The translations under genes and the position numbers were made by a program. The notes under the pieces are model-generated. The model had not been told where the DNA came from and did no database searches. It was given only the letters and a program-made list of their open reading frames with translations. Shown here in pieces: positions 1 through 10,141 of a stretch of DNA of 41,011 bases (positions are counted from its first letter, which is position 1; each line of letters opens with the position of its first letter). Source of the stretch: Rachicladosporium sp. CCFEE 5018 (Eukaryota > Ascomycota > Dothideomycetes > Cladosporiales > Cladosporiaceae); NCBI GenBank assembly GCA_002077045.2, contig KZ111166.1:69123-110133 (forward strand), given 5' to 3'.

Positions 1-151
1 CTGGGTAGCTGCGAGCTGCCCAATCTGCCTGTGAGACTACTGGCCTCCTGTCATTCTGATTCTGCTTTGGCAGATATGCATCGGCGAATCGCAGTCCACT
101 CCTACTGCTATGACATAAAGGTCCTCCAATCTCAACCCTAGATTCATCCCA

Positions 152-1311
152 CTACAGCCCTCCTTTGATCTCTGCCTCAGCAAAGTCCGCAAACGTCTTC
201 CCCTTCTCAACCTCCTCCCACAGATTCGGCTGCGTGAATACAGCCAACGTGTACCTTGCAATCCGACCCCCAACACCTACCACCTTGCCACCCCTCACGA
301 AATGTGGTACAGCCCTGAAAGCTCCTCTCGTGATAAGTTGCAAAGCCATTCCTGTCTGAAAAGCCAGACAATCTCGAGGAATGTGGACTTGCGTTGTGTG
401 ACCACTCCGAGACTTGATCCAGAGGCCGGCTTTGGGATCGGGATGGGCTGCTAGCTCGGGGAGGTTTGGAGGGAAGGTGCCGGAGGTGGGACGAGTCGGC
501 GTGTGCATGGCTTCGTTGACGAACATCTGGCTTGTCAGACCGGTGAGAGCACCGATGTCGACGTGGGTAGCACACCAGTCATCGTCGATGTCCACGCCCC
601 AGTCTGTGCTTTCCTTGGGTTCGGTGGGTGTGACTGAAGGCGGAGGAGGGAAGTAATGCAGCAGCCTCGCCTTCGTGCTCACACTACTCCTCACTATATT
701 TTCGAGCGTGCCCTCAGCGTAGCCATTCAATTTTGCGACCCCATAGCGATCGCAACTCCTCGCCACAAGTGCAGCAACGTCAACAATCAGTCGGCACATT
801 GTCTCGAACGTCGCCTCGAAACCAGGCAGGATAGACTCCTCCGGCCAAACATTCGGACTCGTCATCGCGACATTCTTCGAATAGAGACTGCGAGCTTTCG
901 CTTCTAGCTCGGTATTGTGAATCGGTTGTGCGTAATACGATCCCTTGAGCGTATCGTATCGTCCATCGGCCAAGGTCTCTTTACCACAGGACCAGCCGAC
1001 GCTGTAATTCGCTTCGGCCTTCTCTAGCTTTGCTGAGATCTCGATTAGTACACTACATTGAATTGGAATTTGTGATAAAAGCCCGTCTTACCCAATTCTT
1101 CAGCCTCCAGATTCGCCAGGTACGAGCTCATGCTCAGCAGCTTTTGCCGCAGTGATACAAACTCCTTGGGTAGGTCGCGCACAATGATGATACCGAGACT
1201 CTCGGGCCCGAAGGCTGTCTCGAGAGTCTCGAGTGACACGTCGCCATGGGTCAATTCATGGAGCGAGACGGTCAGAGCTTCTGGCTGCCATTGCGGCCGT
1301 GAATTTGCCAT
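152..1311 (-). CDS. Clavaminate synthase-like 2-oxoglutarate/Fe(II) oxygenase
   Basis: Two exons (1092-1311 and 152-1032) join across a 59-nt intron (1033-1091) with a GTAAGA donor, a TACTAATC branch site and a CAG acceptor, giving 366 residues. The spliced protein shows the double-stranded beta-helix signature of isopenicillin N synthase/clavaminate synthase-like enzymes: an HVD iron-binding pair at H230/D232, a distal histidine at H317 (AVPH) and the 2-oxoglutarate-binding arginine R333 (in RYTLAVFTQP). The family uses Fe(II) and usually 2-oxoglutarate to hydroxylate or oxidise small molecules. The substrate cannot be inferred, because no biosynthetic cluster surrounds the gene. No targeting signal is seen, so it is probably cytosolic. 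The start is an ATG at 1311. The fold assignment is strong and the exact reaction is unknown. Confidence 0.85.
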
Positions 1312-1775
1312 GATGAGAAAGTATGTAGAAGCTTGAGTCGTTTGGCTACGATCGTTTCAGGGAAGGGATGGGTTGATCATGCACTCAAGCAGCACATCAG
1401 TTACCGAGATTCGGCATTGACATGAATCCCGACGGCTTTACACTAAACCAACTGCAGTGGTGCGTTCTCGAAAGTGCCTTTAAATGACCATGAAGCTGTA
1501 GCCAAGGCCGAGCGTCAAGGCGGACGGATCATGGCGAGACAGCACGAACAACATAATGAGAATTGATTCAACGGACAGCTGTATGTCAGTGTTGAGTACT
1601 AATATGACTAAGGTAGCAGCACTTGTGTGTGGGATACATCGACAGACGCCCTATGACTGACTGTGTCAAGTCTTCATTAATCATTCCTCCCAATCCCAAT
1701 CCGACTCAAACGCCGCCAACGTCCATCGCTAAATATCGCTCAACCCAAATCAAGGCAACCGCCGCGCTCATACCC
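1312..1775. other. Intergenic region, oxygenase 5' side / sconB 3' side
   Basis: This stretch holds the promoter of the oxygenase gene and the 3' untranslated region of sconB. No RNA gene, repeat or convincing coding frame was found. Confidence 0.5.
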
Positions 1776-4049
1776 TCAGCTATCTCCAAATACCAGCATC
1801 CTAACCTCACAATCCTCACTCCCACTCGCTACCCGACTCTCACTCAACCAAGTACACGTCACTGGTCCCGCGTGCCCGGTGAACGTCCTCTCGCACTTCC
1901 CAGTCCGCGGATCCCACACCTTCATCATGCGGTCCTGGCTACCCGAGATAAGACGAAGGTGATCCGCAGCTAGCGTCCAAATGCCCTCGACGTGACCAAA
2001 GAAGGTGCGTACGCAAGCTTGTGCGCGAGGGAAGTGGGAGTTTGTGAGCGGATCTGTGGGTAAGGCGACGAAGGCGGTGGATGATGGGTTTGAGGATTCG
2101 GAGGGACTTCGTTGCTCTGGTTGTTGAGGAGTAGGGTTAAAGTGCACGTTCCACAGTCGGATTGTCGAGTCCAGCGCGCCTGTGAGCATGTACTTCGGTG
2201 GTGCAGGGCGGTCGAGATCATTGGGCCAGAAGTGCGCTCGGTCGATGCGAGGCGACTCGTCATGTTGTGAGAGTCCAGCTGAACTGACACTACTGGTGTC
2301 GTCATCCTTCTCTGCAGCAGTAATGTCGTCGTCAAGCTCGAACTCTGATGGCATAGGTAGCACTTGCTGCACCTGACCAACGTGACCTTCAAACGTTTTG
2401 ATGCACTCCTTGGTATCGAGATCCCACAGCTTCACAGTCATGTCGTCAGAGGCCGAGAACAGCGTGCGTGAAGCTTCGTCGATCTTGACACTGTTGACCC
2501 AGTCTGTGTGACCACGGAGCAAGAACGTCGACTTGCCTTCGGAATCCCATACCCGGATGGTCTTGTCCGAAGAGCCTGATGCCACATAGCGGTCGACGAA
2601 GTGCAGTGCGATGATACCGTCATTGTGTGCTGGGAAACTTCGCAGCATTTCGCCAGTCTTCCAATTCCACAGCTTCATCGTTCCGTCCAGACCGCCAGTC
2701 ATAAGCTTGGTGTCGTCAAACTGCAGACAGCGGATGCCAGAGGTATGACCACGTAGTGTTCGCAGCTCCTGGCCTGTCTGGATGTCCCAAACCTTTGCTG
2801 TCGTGTCATACGAGCCCGTGATGAGCACGCTATCGTCAAACTGCAGACACATCACGCCGTTCGTGTGGCCCTTGAATACCTTTGTACTACATCGCCCGTA
2901 CTTCCAAGCAGTCCCAACCTTAAATCGATCGCGGTAGACGTCTTTCCAGGGTCGTTTCCGTGGTGCGAAGTAGTCTCCAGATTTCGAGCCAGAAGCCGAC
3001 TGTGTACATTGGCGCTTCGCATTTGCTACCGCGACAATACCGTCATCCTCCAGGGCTCGCTTCGCGCCAGTCGGCGATGTATCCCCTGCCAACGATTGAG
3101 AAGCACTGGCGTCAGTCACCGTAGGGAGCGGCCGCTCGGGTAGTGGTGTGATGGCTGGCGACCACTCATTCAGCCCACGTCCAGTCGCCCTCAGCTGTAT
3201 CTGTCTCTTCTCTATCCGCAGCCTCTTTCTCTCCAACAGTGGCAAGCCCCAGCCGCACTTTGTGCACTTCCTGTCGATGTGTTGCTCGCACATCTTGTGC
3301 CATACCACATCATCATCCGCCAGCTCCCGCCATCTTTGGCTAACTTGTGCAGCCTTGCAAAGGGACACAGTGTCGAGAGAGCAGAGAATCTGGTAGCTGA
3401 GCTCGGCAGGGAGCGCGGACAGAAAGTCGATTTTGATGAGATCGCGGACGTTGGCAGAAATGAATGACAGTTGAGGGAAGCAGCATTGAGTGAGAACACC
3501 CTGAAGCATGAGGTTGCGATGTTTGGCAGGCGCAGCTGAGAACAGTGACCAAACGTGAGAAATGGCTTGCTGGTCTGACTGCGACAGTGAAGCCAGCTCG
3601 TTCTGCAATTGGTCCATGGACGGTTCGTTTGCCTGCCTCCTGCACTTCAGGTCCGGGCGATGTCGATAGCAGAACTTGCTACTAGTGGTCTCTGCTTCGA
3701 CAACATTCGCTGAAGCAGGCTGTACCGAAGTCCGCTGCGAGCCTCCGATGGGATTGTACTGCATAGGGATGTGCTGTGTGAGAAAGGGCGCGATCGTCTG
3801 CTCGGCCAGCTTTGACGAGGTCGACATCTTCAAGCTCTGATCCTCAGCTACCCGCTCGCGACTTCGCAATCCCAAGTCGTGCTCGTGATCGTGTCGACAT
3901 AAGTCCCCGTGCTCGTGTGTGATGTGATGCTGATGCTCGTCCTCGGCGCCAGGTGTCGGTTGCTGAAGTAAGGACTGCCCGGAGTGCTCGGCTGAGGGCA
4001 TGGCGAAGAGGTCGCGCGGATCACGCCAGTCTGGCATCATCTCAGACAT
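1776..4049 (-). CDS. sconB: F-box/WD40 sulfur metabolite repression protein (MET30/scon-2/sconB)
   Basis: The intronless gene encodes 757 residues from the ATG at 4049; the open frame upstream to 4121 begins with a non-ATG codon and was not used. An F-box lies at about residues 207-252 (LSALPAELSYQIL...), followed by a Cys-containing RKCTKCGWG segment. Seven or so WD40 repeats fill about 388-756, with GHT...D..KVWD signatures. This is the architecture of Met30/SCON2/SconB, the substrate adaptor of an SCF ubiquitin ligase that down-regulates the sulfur-assimilation transcription factor (Met4/CYS3/MetR) when sulfur is plentiful. The N-terminal MPDWRDPRDLFAMP segment and the F-box spacing fit filamentous ascomycete orthologues. 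A His-rich stretch at residues 37-58 is unusual (see findings). It shares a divergent promoter with ATG17. Confidence 0.93.
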   Translation of the reverse strand: MSEMMPDWRDPRDLFAMPSAEHSGQSLLQQPTPGAEDEHQHHITHEHGDLCRHDHEHDLGLRSRERVAEDQSLKMSTSSKLAEQTIAPFLTQHIPMQYNPIGGSQRTSVQPASANVVEAETTSSKFCYRHRPDLKCRRQANEPSMDQLQNELASLSQSDQQAISHVWSLFSAAPAKHRNLMLQGVLTQCCFPQLSFISANVRDLIKIDFLSALPAELSYQILCSLDTVSLCKAAQVSQRWRELADDDVVWHKMCEQHIDRKCTKCGWGLPLLERKRLRIEKRQIQLRATGRGLNEWSPAITPLPERPLPTVTDASASQSLAGDTSPTGAKRALEDDGIVAVANAKRQCTQSASGSKSGDYFAPRKRPWKDVYRDRFKVGTAWKYGRCSTKVFKGHTNGVMCLQFDDSVLITGSYDTTAKVWDIQTGQELRTLRGHTSGIRCLQFDDTKLMTGGLDGTMKLWNWKTGEMLRSFPAHNDGIIALHFVDRYVASGSSDKTIRVWDSEGKSTFLLRGHTDWVNSVKIDEASRTLFSASDDMTVKLWDLDTKECIKTFEGHVGQVQQVLPMPSEFELDDDITAAEKDDDTSSVSSAGLSQHDESPRIDRAHFWPNDLDRPAPPKYMLTGALDSTIRLWNVHFNPTPQQPEQRSPSESSNPSSTAFVALPTDPLTNSHFPRAQACVRTFFGHVEGIWTLAADHLRLISGSQDRMMKVWDPRTGKCERTFTGHAGPVTCTWLSESRVASGSEDCEVRMLVFGDS

Positions 4050-4715
4050 TGCCAGGAGGAGGTCTGAGCTGAATGTGTTGCTCGGCGGGAAGGAACAGTC
4101 CGCGCTGAGGTGCTTGGTCAAGTATTACGAACCATCGCACGCCTTCTGCGACGAGGCGGTCTGCGCTCCGATATGATGTGACTGTTTGCACGACAACACT
4201 ATTGCGCGATCAAAGACGCCTTAGCTGCAAGGATGCGAGGAAGTGCCGGTCGCGATTGTCGGTGGCGAGTCTGCCGCAAGGAACGGATTTGTGATCTGCT
4301 TGGATATGTCGTGCTAGGTGAGTCCGAGCGTTTTGGGAGAACTTGACAGCGAGCTTGGCCGAGACTTTTGAGGCCGACTTGCTCAATCACGATATTAGGC
4401 GCTCTCACAGTGAATGCAGTCCCTGTGTCTTCGTCTCGGGTGCTGCACATATGAGCATAGTATACGTTGCATCTTATCAAAGACTGCAGCGCAGAACGAA
4501 GGTTGGCTTGGCGAGACCCTGGCGTGCATTTCTCAGCCTTATCGCCTCCACGTTTCGGCTCAACGCTTCCGCGGGCCCGCTCTCCATAGCGTACACTCTA
4601 ATTAGCGACGAGCATCCACGAGCCGGTCGTGTTGATGACTGCAGTACAACACCCCTACGAGCGACACACGTTGGGCTGTGGCGATGGCGCGGTATGCTAG
4701 GTGGATATTGTCGCA
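4050..4715. promoter_or_regulatory. Divergent promoter region sconB / ATG17
   Basis: These 666 bp separate the start codons of sconB (-) and ATG17 (+) and must contain both promoters. No TATA box, repeated motif or upstream gene stands out. Confidence 0.5.
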
Positions 4716-6212
4716 ATGAGCTCCTCCGACTCCTCGCCATCTCCATCGCCTCCCTCATCTCCTGAGGCTTCCTTCCATGGTCAACCTGATCTCGAGCGCC
4801 TGGTCCTGCATCTTGTCTCGGCCAAACGCGCCTTGACATTCACGCAGTATGTCCACCGTGCTAACGATGTTATCACCGGCTCTCGCGCTCTCATCGAAGA
4901 GATAGCCACACTCAATGCCAAGAATGGCTTTGCACGGCGAGGCGTCGACGAGCAGATCGAAACGCTCGAAGCAATCCGTAATGGCATCAATGATGCAGGC
5001 GAGAAAGTCGACGTTGAGTTCCAACAGACCATCGCTCGTCTCGATGTCGCGAACGATCGCCTGCAGACGACGCTTGTGGGTTTGCGGAAGGTGTTGATTG
5101 ACCCTTCGCTCGGCCAGCCAGCTCCCCCTGCTTTAGAGACATCCACCCAGGGCGAGCTGTCGTCCAATATGGACATCTCTGGGCCTACGAAAAGCCGCCA
5201 GCGTACACTTCATGATTTCGTCGACGAGGCAAATCACGAAGAGGTTCTCGCATCACTACGCGGGTTTATAGACCTTTACAGAGACTCGCAGAGTGATTTG
5301 GATGATAACGTTGGACGTCTCACGGAGTCGATCGCTCACGTCACGGAGATATTGCTAGATCGAAACAAAGACAGTGACCCTCCCAAACGGCCTACACCAT
5401 ACGACGAACCGCCATTACTTATCTCAACAATGTTGCACGATATGGAAATGCACGCATCGGACATGGCAGGGTCACTCCAGTCGTTGATCTCACACTACGA
5501 TCTCTGTATATCCGCTCTGAAGCATACGGAAGGCGGTGGCGAAGCTGCAAAGCAAGCGCTACCTGCAGACGTCGAAATTGACGACAGTCTGTATGCAAAG
5601 AAGGTGCCTGATCCTATGGACGATGCAGAACGAGCTGAGATGCTGAGGGTACTTGAGAACGATGCTGTTGAGGTGGACGACGTCGCAGCGGAGATTAAGG
5701 ATCGCGCTGACGATATGGAAGCACTTTGGGCTCAGCTCTCTGACCGTGCAGATGCCGCGAGACGAAGTCAGACGCAGCTCTTACAAGCCTACAAGAGCCT
5801 CTTGGCCATCAAAACCAGTCTACCCTTATACGTCGAGGCTCTCGACCTCTTCCGTGCAAGCTGGGCAAGCGTGCAAGTTTCAATTGTCGCCAAGACTGAG
5901 GAGCTGGTGGGCTTCTGTGGCTTCTACGAGCAGTTTCACAGCAGTTACAAGAAGCTCCTACGTGAAGCAGACCGTCGAAGTGCGGCTGCTGAACAGATGC
6001 GGGCTGTTGCCTCGAAAGCACGACGAGATCTCGACAGGCTGTGGCGAGCTGATCAGAAGGCGCGGGACACGTTCATGGAGGATGTTGGAGTCTTTTTGCC
6101 AGGGGATCTGGCGCCGGGACGTGCTGAAGCAGCCACGAGATGGGAGGTCACGTTGGTGTCGATGGAGGAAAGTGTTGAGCATAATGAGGTTGGCAGTCGT
6201 GATGGCGATTGA
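4716..6212 (+). CDS. ATG17: Autophagy scaffold protein Atg17
   Basis: A single exon encodes 498 residues from the ATG at 4716; the open frame extends five codons upstream but only to a GTG. After a Ser/Pro-rich head (MSSSDSSPSPSPPSSPEAS) the protein is almost entirely alpha-helical, with the family's opening block LERLVLHLVSAKRALTF and the segment NDVITGSRALIEEIATL. Atg17 forms an elongated crescent-shaped dimer that with Atg29/Atg31 and Atg1/Atg13 scaffolds the pre-autophagosomal structure and tethers Atg9 vesicles. Length and helix pattern match ascomycete Atg17. No membrane segment or signal peptide is present, as expected for a cytosolic scaffold. The gene is intact. Confidence 0.9.
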   Translation: MSSSDSSPSPSPPSSPEASFHGQPDLERLVLHLVSAKRALTFTQYVHRANDVITGSRALIEEIATLNAKNGFARRGVDEQIETLEAIRNGINDAGEKVDVEFQQTIARLDVANDRLQTTLVGLRKVLIDPSLGQPAPPALETSTQGELSSNMDISGPTKSRQRTLHDFVDEANHEEVLASLRGFIDLYRDSQSDLDDNVGRLTESIAHVTEILLDRNKDSDPPKRPTPYDEPPLLISTMLHDMEMHASDMAGSLQSLISHYDLCISALKHTEGGGEAAKQALPADVEIDDSLYAKKVPDPMDDAERAEMLRVLENDAVEVDDVAAEIKDRADDMEALWAQLSDRADAARRSQTQLLQAYKSLLAIKTSLPLYVEALDLFRASWASVQVSIVAKTEELVGFCGFYEQFHSSYKKLLREADRRSAAAEQMRAVASKARRDLDRLWRADQKARDTFMEDVGVFLPGDLAPGRAEAATRWEVTLVSMEESVEHNEVGSRDGD

Positions 6213-6844
6213 GAGCGGCTCCGCTTGCTCTAGTGACAAAATCGGCAATTCTTGCCCCTGAGAGTGCCTGTCAACGGTCTATGCAAAGGCCACTCTTTTG
6301 CACATGGGGTTCGACGTTCGCAATTCGCAATGATCGCGAGAGTATATTGGCAGCCATCGGCGCTGCCAGAGAGCGAAGACGCGACTTGGCGTGAAGTCGG
6401 AAGGGAGGCATTCAGCCGTACTGACCGCAGCGCAAGTCTGGCTTTAGCCGGCAAACATAGCACAAGCGGTCAGGGGCCGAGAAAAGACAGATTCTCTGTT
6501 GAGACGCGATGTAATGAAGCCGCAGATATACAGGCTTGAAGTGTTGTAGATGGTAACAATCACAATGCAGCCAACGGAAGAGCGCGGAGCTGATCAGTCT
6601 TCCACGCCATATGCAATGCTGACCAGCGCAAGTGACCCGTTACGTGAGCATTGGTCTTGCGAAATTTAGTATGGAGCCGTTGGTGGCGGCTCTCGCACGT
6701 GTCAGGCATGGTGGGGCAAATATGCGTTCATAGCGAATTGTGAGTCTAAACATTTGGTTGGGGAGTAGCTACCGCAAACACATACTCGTGTACTTATTAC
6801 TTTTCTTTTGCAACACACACACTGCCACATATCAAACCACAATC
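6213..6844. promoter_or_regulatory. Intergenic region and transaldolase promoter
   Basis: These 632 bp lie downstream of ATG17 and upstream of the transaldolase. A CACGTG hexamer is at 6696-6701 and a GTGGGG (matches the CreA consensus SYGGRG) at 6711-6716. The leader before the ATG is pyrimidine-rich (CTTTTCTTTT near 6797) followed by CA repeats, a pattern common ahead of highly expressed fungal genes. The sites are sequence matches only. Confidence 0.4.
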
Positions 6845-7937
6845 ATGTCTTCCTCGCTCGATCAACTGAAAGCCACTGGCACCGTACGCAATCGCGTGCT
6901 GATATCTAACCTCAGTCGCATTGGCTAATCTACCTCTTTACAGACTGTCGTATCCGACTCCGGCGACTTTGCTTCGATCGCGAAGTACAAGCCCCAAGAT
7001 GCCACCACCAACCCCTCTCTGATCCTCCAGGCGGCGAAGAAAGAGGAGTATGCGAAGCTCATCGACGATGCTGTCGCATACGGTAAGAAGCACGGCAAGG
7101 ACATCGATGAGCAGGTTGATGCTACCCTCGACAACCTCCTCGTCCAGTTCGGAAGTGAGATCCTGAAGATTGTACCTGGTAAGGTCTCGACGGAGGTGGA
7201 TGCGCGTTTCAGCTTCGACAAGAAGGCTAGCATTGAGAAGGCGCTGCACATCATCGAGGTAAGGAGAAGTCGGATACGCCGGCAACTCGCAGCACAGCTA
7301 ACAGATTCACTAGCTCTACAAAGACATGGGCGTGGACAAGTCCCGCGTGCTAATCAAGCTCGCCTCAACATGGGAAGGCATCCAAGCCGCCCACGAGCTC
7401 CAAAGCAAACACGGCATCAACTGCAACCTGACCCTCATGTTCTCCCTCGTCCAAGCCATCGCCGCAGCCGAAGCCGGCGCCTTCCTGATCTCGCCTTTCG
7501 TCGGCCGAATCCTCGACTGGTACAAGGCCAATACAAAGCAAGAGTACGACGCCCAGTCCGACCCGGGCGTCAAGTCCGTCCGCGAGATCTTCAACTACTA
7601 CAAGAAGTACGACTACAAGACGATCGTCATGGGTGCTTCCTTCCGCAACATCGGCGAGATTACCGAGCTCGCTGGCTGCGATTACCTCACCATCGCACCC
7701 AATCTGCTAGAGCAGCTGTTCAACAGCCAGGAGTCTGTGCCGCAGAAATTGAAGGCGGATGATGTGGCGAAGTTGGATATCAAGAAGAAGAGCTACTTGA
7801 ACGATGAGGCGGAGTTCCGCTTCCAGTTCAATGAGGATCCTATGGCTGTGCACAAGTTGTCGGAGGGGATTAGCAAGTTTGCGGCTGATGCTGTGACGTT
7901 GAAGGGGATTCTTAAGGAGAAGATTGAGAAGAAGTGA
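6845..7937 (+). CDS. TAL1: Transaldolase
   Basis: Three exons (6845-6883, 6944-7258, 7314-7937) are joined by introns of 60 and 55 nt (GTACGC..CAG and GTAAGG..TAG), giving 325 residues, the normal length for the family. The Schiff-base lysine lies in GVDKSRVLIKLASTWEGIQ (K133), and the conserved DATTNPSLI block with the upstream SDSGD aspartate is in exon 2. The enzyme transfers a dihydroxyacetone unit between sedoheptulose-7-phosphate and glyceraldehyde-3-phosphate in the non-oxidative pentose phosphate pathway, in the cytosol. The first exon is only 13 codons and would be missed without splicing. SOD1, another redox-supporting gene, follows on the same strand, though no link can be claimed. 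Confidence 0.96.
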
Positions 7938-8367
7938 GAGTGATGAGGCGAGAGTTGAACGTTGTGAGATTAACATGCTGATGGTAGGATGCAACACAAG
8001 TAACGAGAATTTGGCGTACATTGTGTAGTCGTGGATAACCGAAAATGCCACCGTACATGCTCATCACTGTATGGCTTGTCTTACATACATCTTTTTGCAC
8101 CTCACACTGGCACATAGGTGCTCACTACCGACTTTGTTACGAATATCACGCAACTCTCGCAGATTGCTTACGAATCCTCATCTGGCAATGTTTGAGCGAG
8201 AGCGGATGCTTGATGTCATTGGTGGGGTAGATGGAGGGGTCGATGTCCGCTCAGTCCCTTCGTAACAGCAATGGAGTGAGATTTGATTCTCGTCCATCAA
8301 GCTAGCAACACAAATCTCCCAAACCCACATCCAAGGCCTTCTCAAAGAACCTATACACATCGCCATA
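7938..8367. promoter_or_regulatory. Transaldolase 3' region and SOD1 promoter
   Basis: This 430-bp spacer contains a reverse CCAAT box (ATTGG, 8218-8222) and a stress-response-element-like AGGGG (8235-8239) about 130 bp before the SOD1 ATG. Both are short matches, plausible for a stress-induced gene but unproven. Confidence 0.4.
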
Positions 8368-9191
8368 ATGGTCAAAGCCGGTAGGTGGACCCTTCGCTCC
8401 TAGCACTAGATCCGAAAGAGATGGACCTTGATGGGAGTGAGCAAGTTTGCGAGACTTGCACATAACCTGGGGAATGTCCCAAAGGTATTGACCATTGGAG
8501 GTATACCATCAAGGTCACGGCCTGCAAATCGACTCAACTTGGACCGCTTGAAGTCGGTCCAGAGACCTCTCGTTGTCTTGACGATCTTAGGGCCACAGCT
8601 GGCCTAGCACCTCAATGGACAATGGCATCGGAATCAGCGTCATGATACATCTCACATCTTAGACTGACATCAACATGCAGTCGCCGTCGTCCGTGGAGAC
8701 TCCAACGTAAAGGGCACCGTCCACTTCGAGCAAGCCTCCGAGGGAGCCGAGACGACCATCTCATGGGACATCACCGGCAATGATGCCAACGCTGAGCGCG
8801 GCATGCACGTCCACGCATTCGGTGACAACACCAATGGCTGCACCAGTGCTGGACCTCACTGTATGTCCTACCAACCCTGTCATTGATCCCAGCGTCAAAA
8901 GCTGACTTGTCATCAACAGTCAACCCCCACAGCAAGGACCACGGCGCCCCCTCCGACTCCGAGCGCCACGTAGGCGACTTGGGCAACTTCAAGACCGACG
9001 GCCAGGGCAACGCTCAGGGCTCCGTGACCGACAAGCTGATCAAGCTTATCGGCCCCGAGAGCGTGCTCGGCCGCACTATCGTTGTGCACGGCGGCACTGA
9101 TGATCTGGGCAAGGGTGGACACGCGGACAGCAAGAAGACTGGCAACGCTGGTGCGCGCCCGGCTTGCGGTGTGATCGGCATTGCCGCTTAG
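8368..9191 (+). CDS. SOD1: Cu/Zn superoxide dismutase
   Basis: Three exons (8368-8380, 8681-8860, 8920-9191) encode 154 residues, the standard length. The first exon holds only 13 nt and is followed by a 300-nt intron, long for this window; the second intron is 59 nt. All metal ligands are present: H47, H49, H64, H72, H81, D84 and H121. The C58-C147 disulfide pair and the active-site arginine R144 (GARPACGVIG) are also there. The enzyme disproportionates superoxide to oxygen and hydrogen peroxide in the cytosol and mitochondrial intermembrane space. There is no signal peptide, which fits the intracellular form. The gene is convergent with the SDR at 9300, with only 108 bp between stop codons. 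Confidence 0.97.
8424..8561 (+). repeat. Inverted repeats inside SOD1 intron 1
   Basis: A perfect 11-bp inverted repeat pairs 8424-8434 (GACCTTGATGG) with 8506-8516 (CCATCAAGGTC). Downstream a compact hairpin has a 7-bp stem, TGGACCG (8540-8546) and CGGTCCA (8555-8561), with an 8-nt loop. Both are inside the long first intron. Confidence 0.55.
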
Positions 9192-9299
9192 AGGGTGTTG
9201 TACAGACATGAAGAAACGAGTGAAGGGGGAGCTAGACGAGATACGAATGAAAAGTCCGTTCGCTCTAGTCATCCTCGATTATCGAAGCAGTGCCACCGT

Positions 9300-10141
9300 C
9301 TACAACAACAGATGCCCCCCATTAGTGCTAACCATCGACCCACTCACATTATAATCCTTCATCAAATAGATATAGCTCTCGGCCACATCCTCGGGCTGCC
9401 CAACCACCCCAGTAGTCATCTTATCCGCGAAAGACTTATACAACCCCTGCCTCCTTTCCTCAGGAACGCCCTGCCAAAGCTCAGTAGCCACAGCACCAGG
9501 TGAAACGAGATTGACGCGGACGGGCTTCAAATCCAGCGCCAGCTGCCTCGTCATACCCTGTAGACCCGTGGCGTAGGAGCCCACGACACTCCAGTCGGGG
9601 ATCGGCTTCTCGCTCACGGCTCCAGTGGTGATTGTGTACGACGAAGCCGGGCCAGCGTTGAGGTACTTAGACGCGTGTTTGCCCACGAAAAGCGGGCCGA
9701 AGAAGCGGACCATGCCTGCCTGCTTCACTTTGGCCATGTCGATCGTGTCGAGTTTCATTGAGGCGAGAGAATCTCCTGCCGTGTAGATGATGTGGTCCAG
9801 CTTACCGGTCTTGGTAGTTTCCTTCAAGAGCGTCTCGATGTTTGAGTCCAGACTGCTCTCGTCGCCGAGATTGCAGGCATGGCCGCTCACGCGTTCTTTG
9901 GCGGAGGGATACGCGGATTGCAGGTTCGAGACTGCTTTGTCGACTCGAGACGGGTTTGAAGAGGAGATTGTGACGGTGGCGCCGGCTTCGAGAGAGGCTT
10001 CTGCGACTGCGTAGCCGATGCCTGGGATGTTGGTCAGTGCTGATTGAGTGGGCAAGTGCTTCAATGCTACGAACCGGATGATCCGCCGATGATTAGGATC
10101 TGTTTGCCTTGCAGCTTGTTGTACTTGACTTGGTCTGGCAT
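9300..10141 (-). CDS. Short-chain dehydrogenase/reductase family protein lacking YxxxK
   Basis: Exon 1 (10075-10141) and exon 2 (9300-10021) join across a 53-nt intron (10022-10074; GTTCGT donor, CAG acceptor), giving 262 residues. The first exon supplies the start and half of the nucleotide-binding loop, so the spliced GGSSGIGYAVA (from residue 19) is the Rossmann glycine motif. NLVSPGAVATELW is the usual C-terminal SDR block. Anchoring on GMTRQLALDL, the expected catalytic Tyr and Lys of YxxxK fall on V169 and A173. A nucleotide-binding SDR fold is well supported; classical oxidoreductase chemistry is doubtful. No partner pathway is evident from the neighbours. Confidence 0.85.

Noticed and set aside
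4050..4121. N-terminal extension of sconB by 24 codons
   Set aside because: The extension starts with TTG, not ATG; the ATG at 4049 begins the family-like N-terminus.
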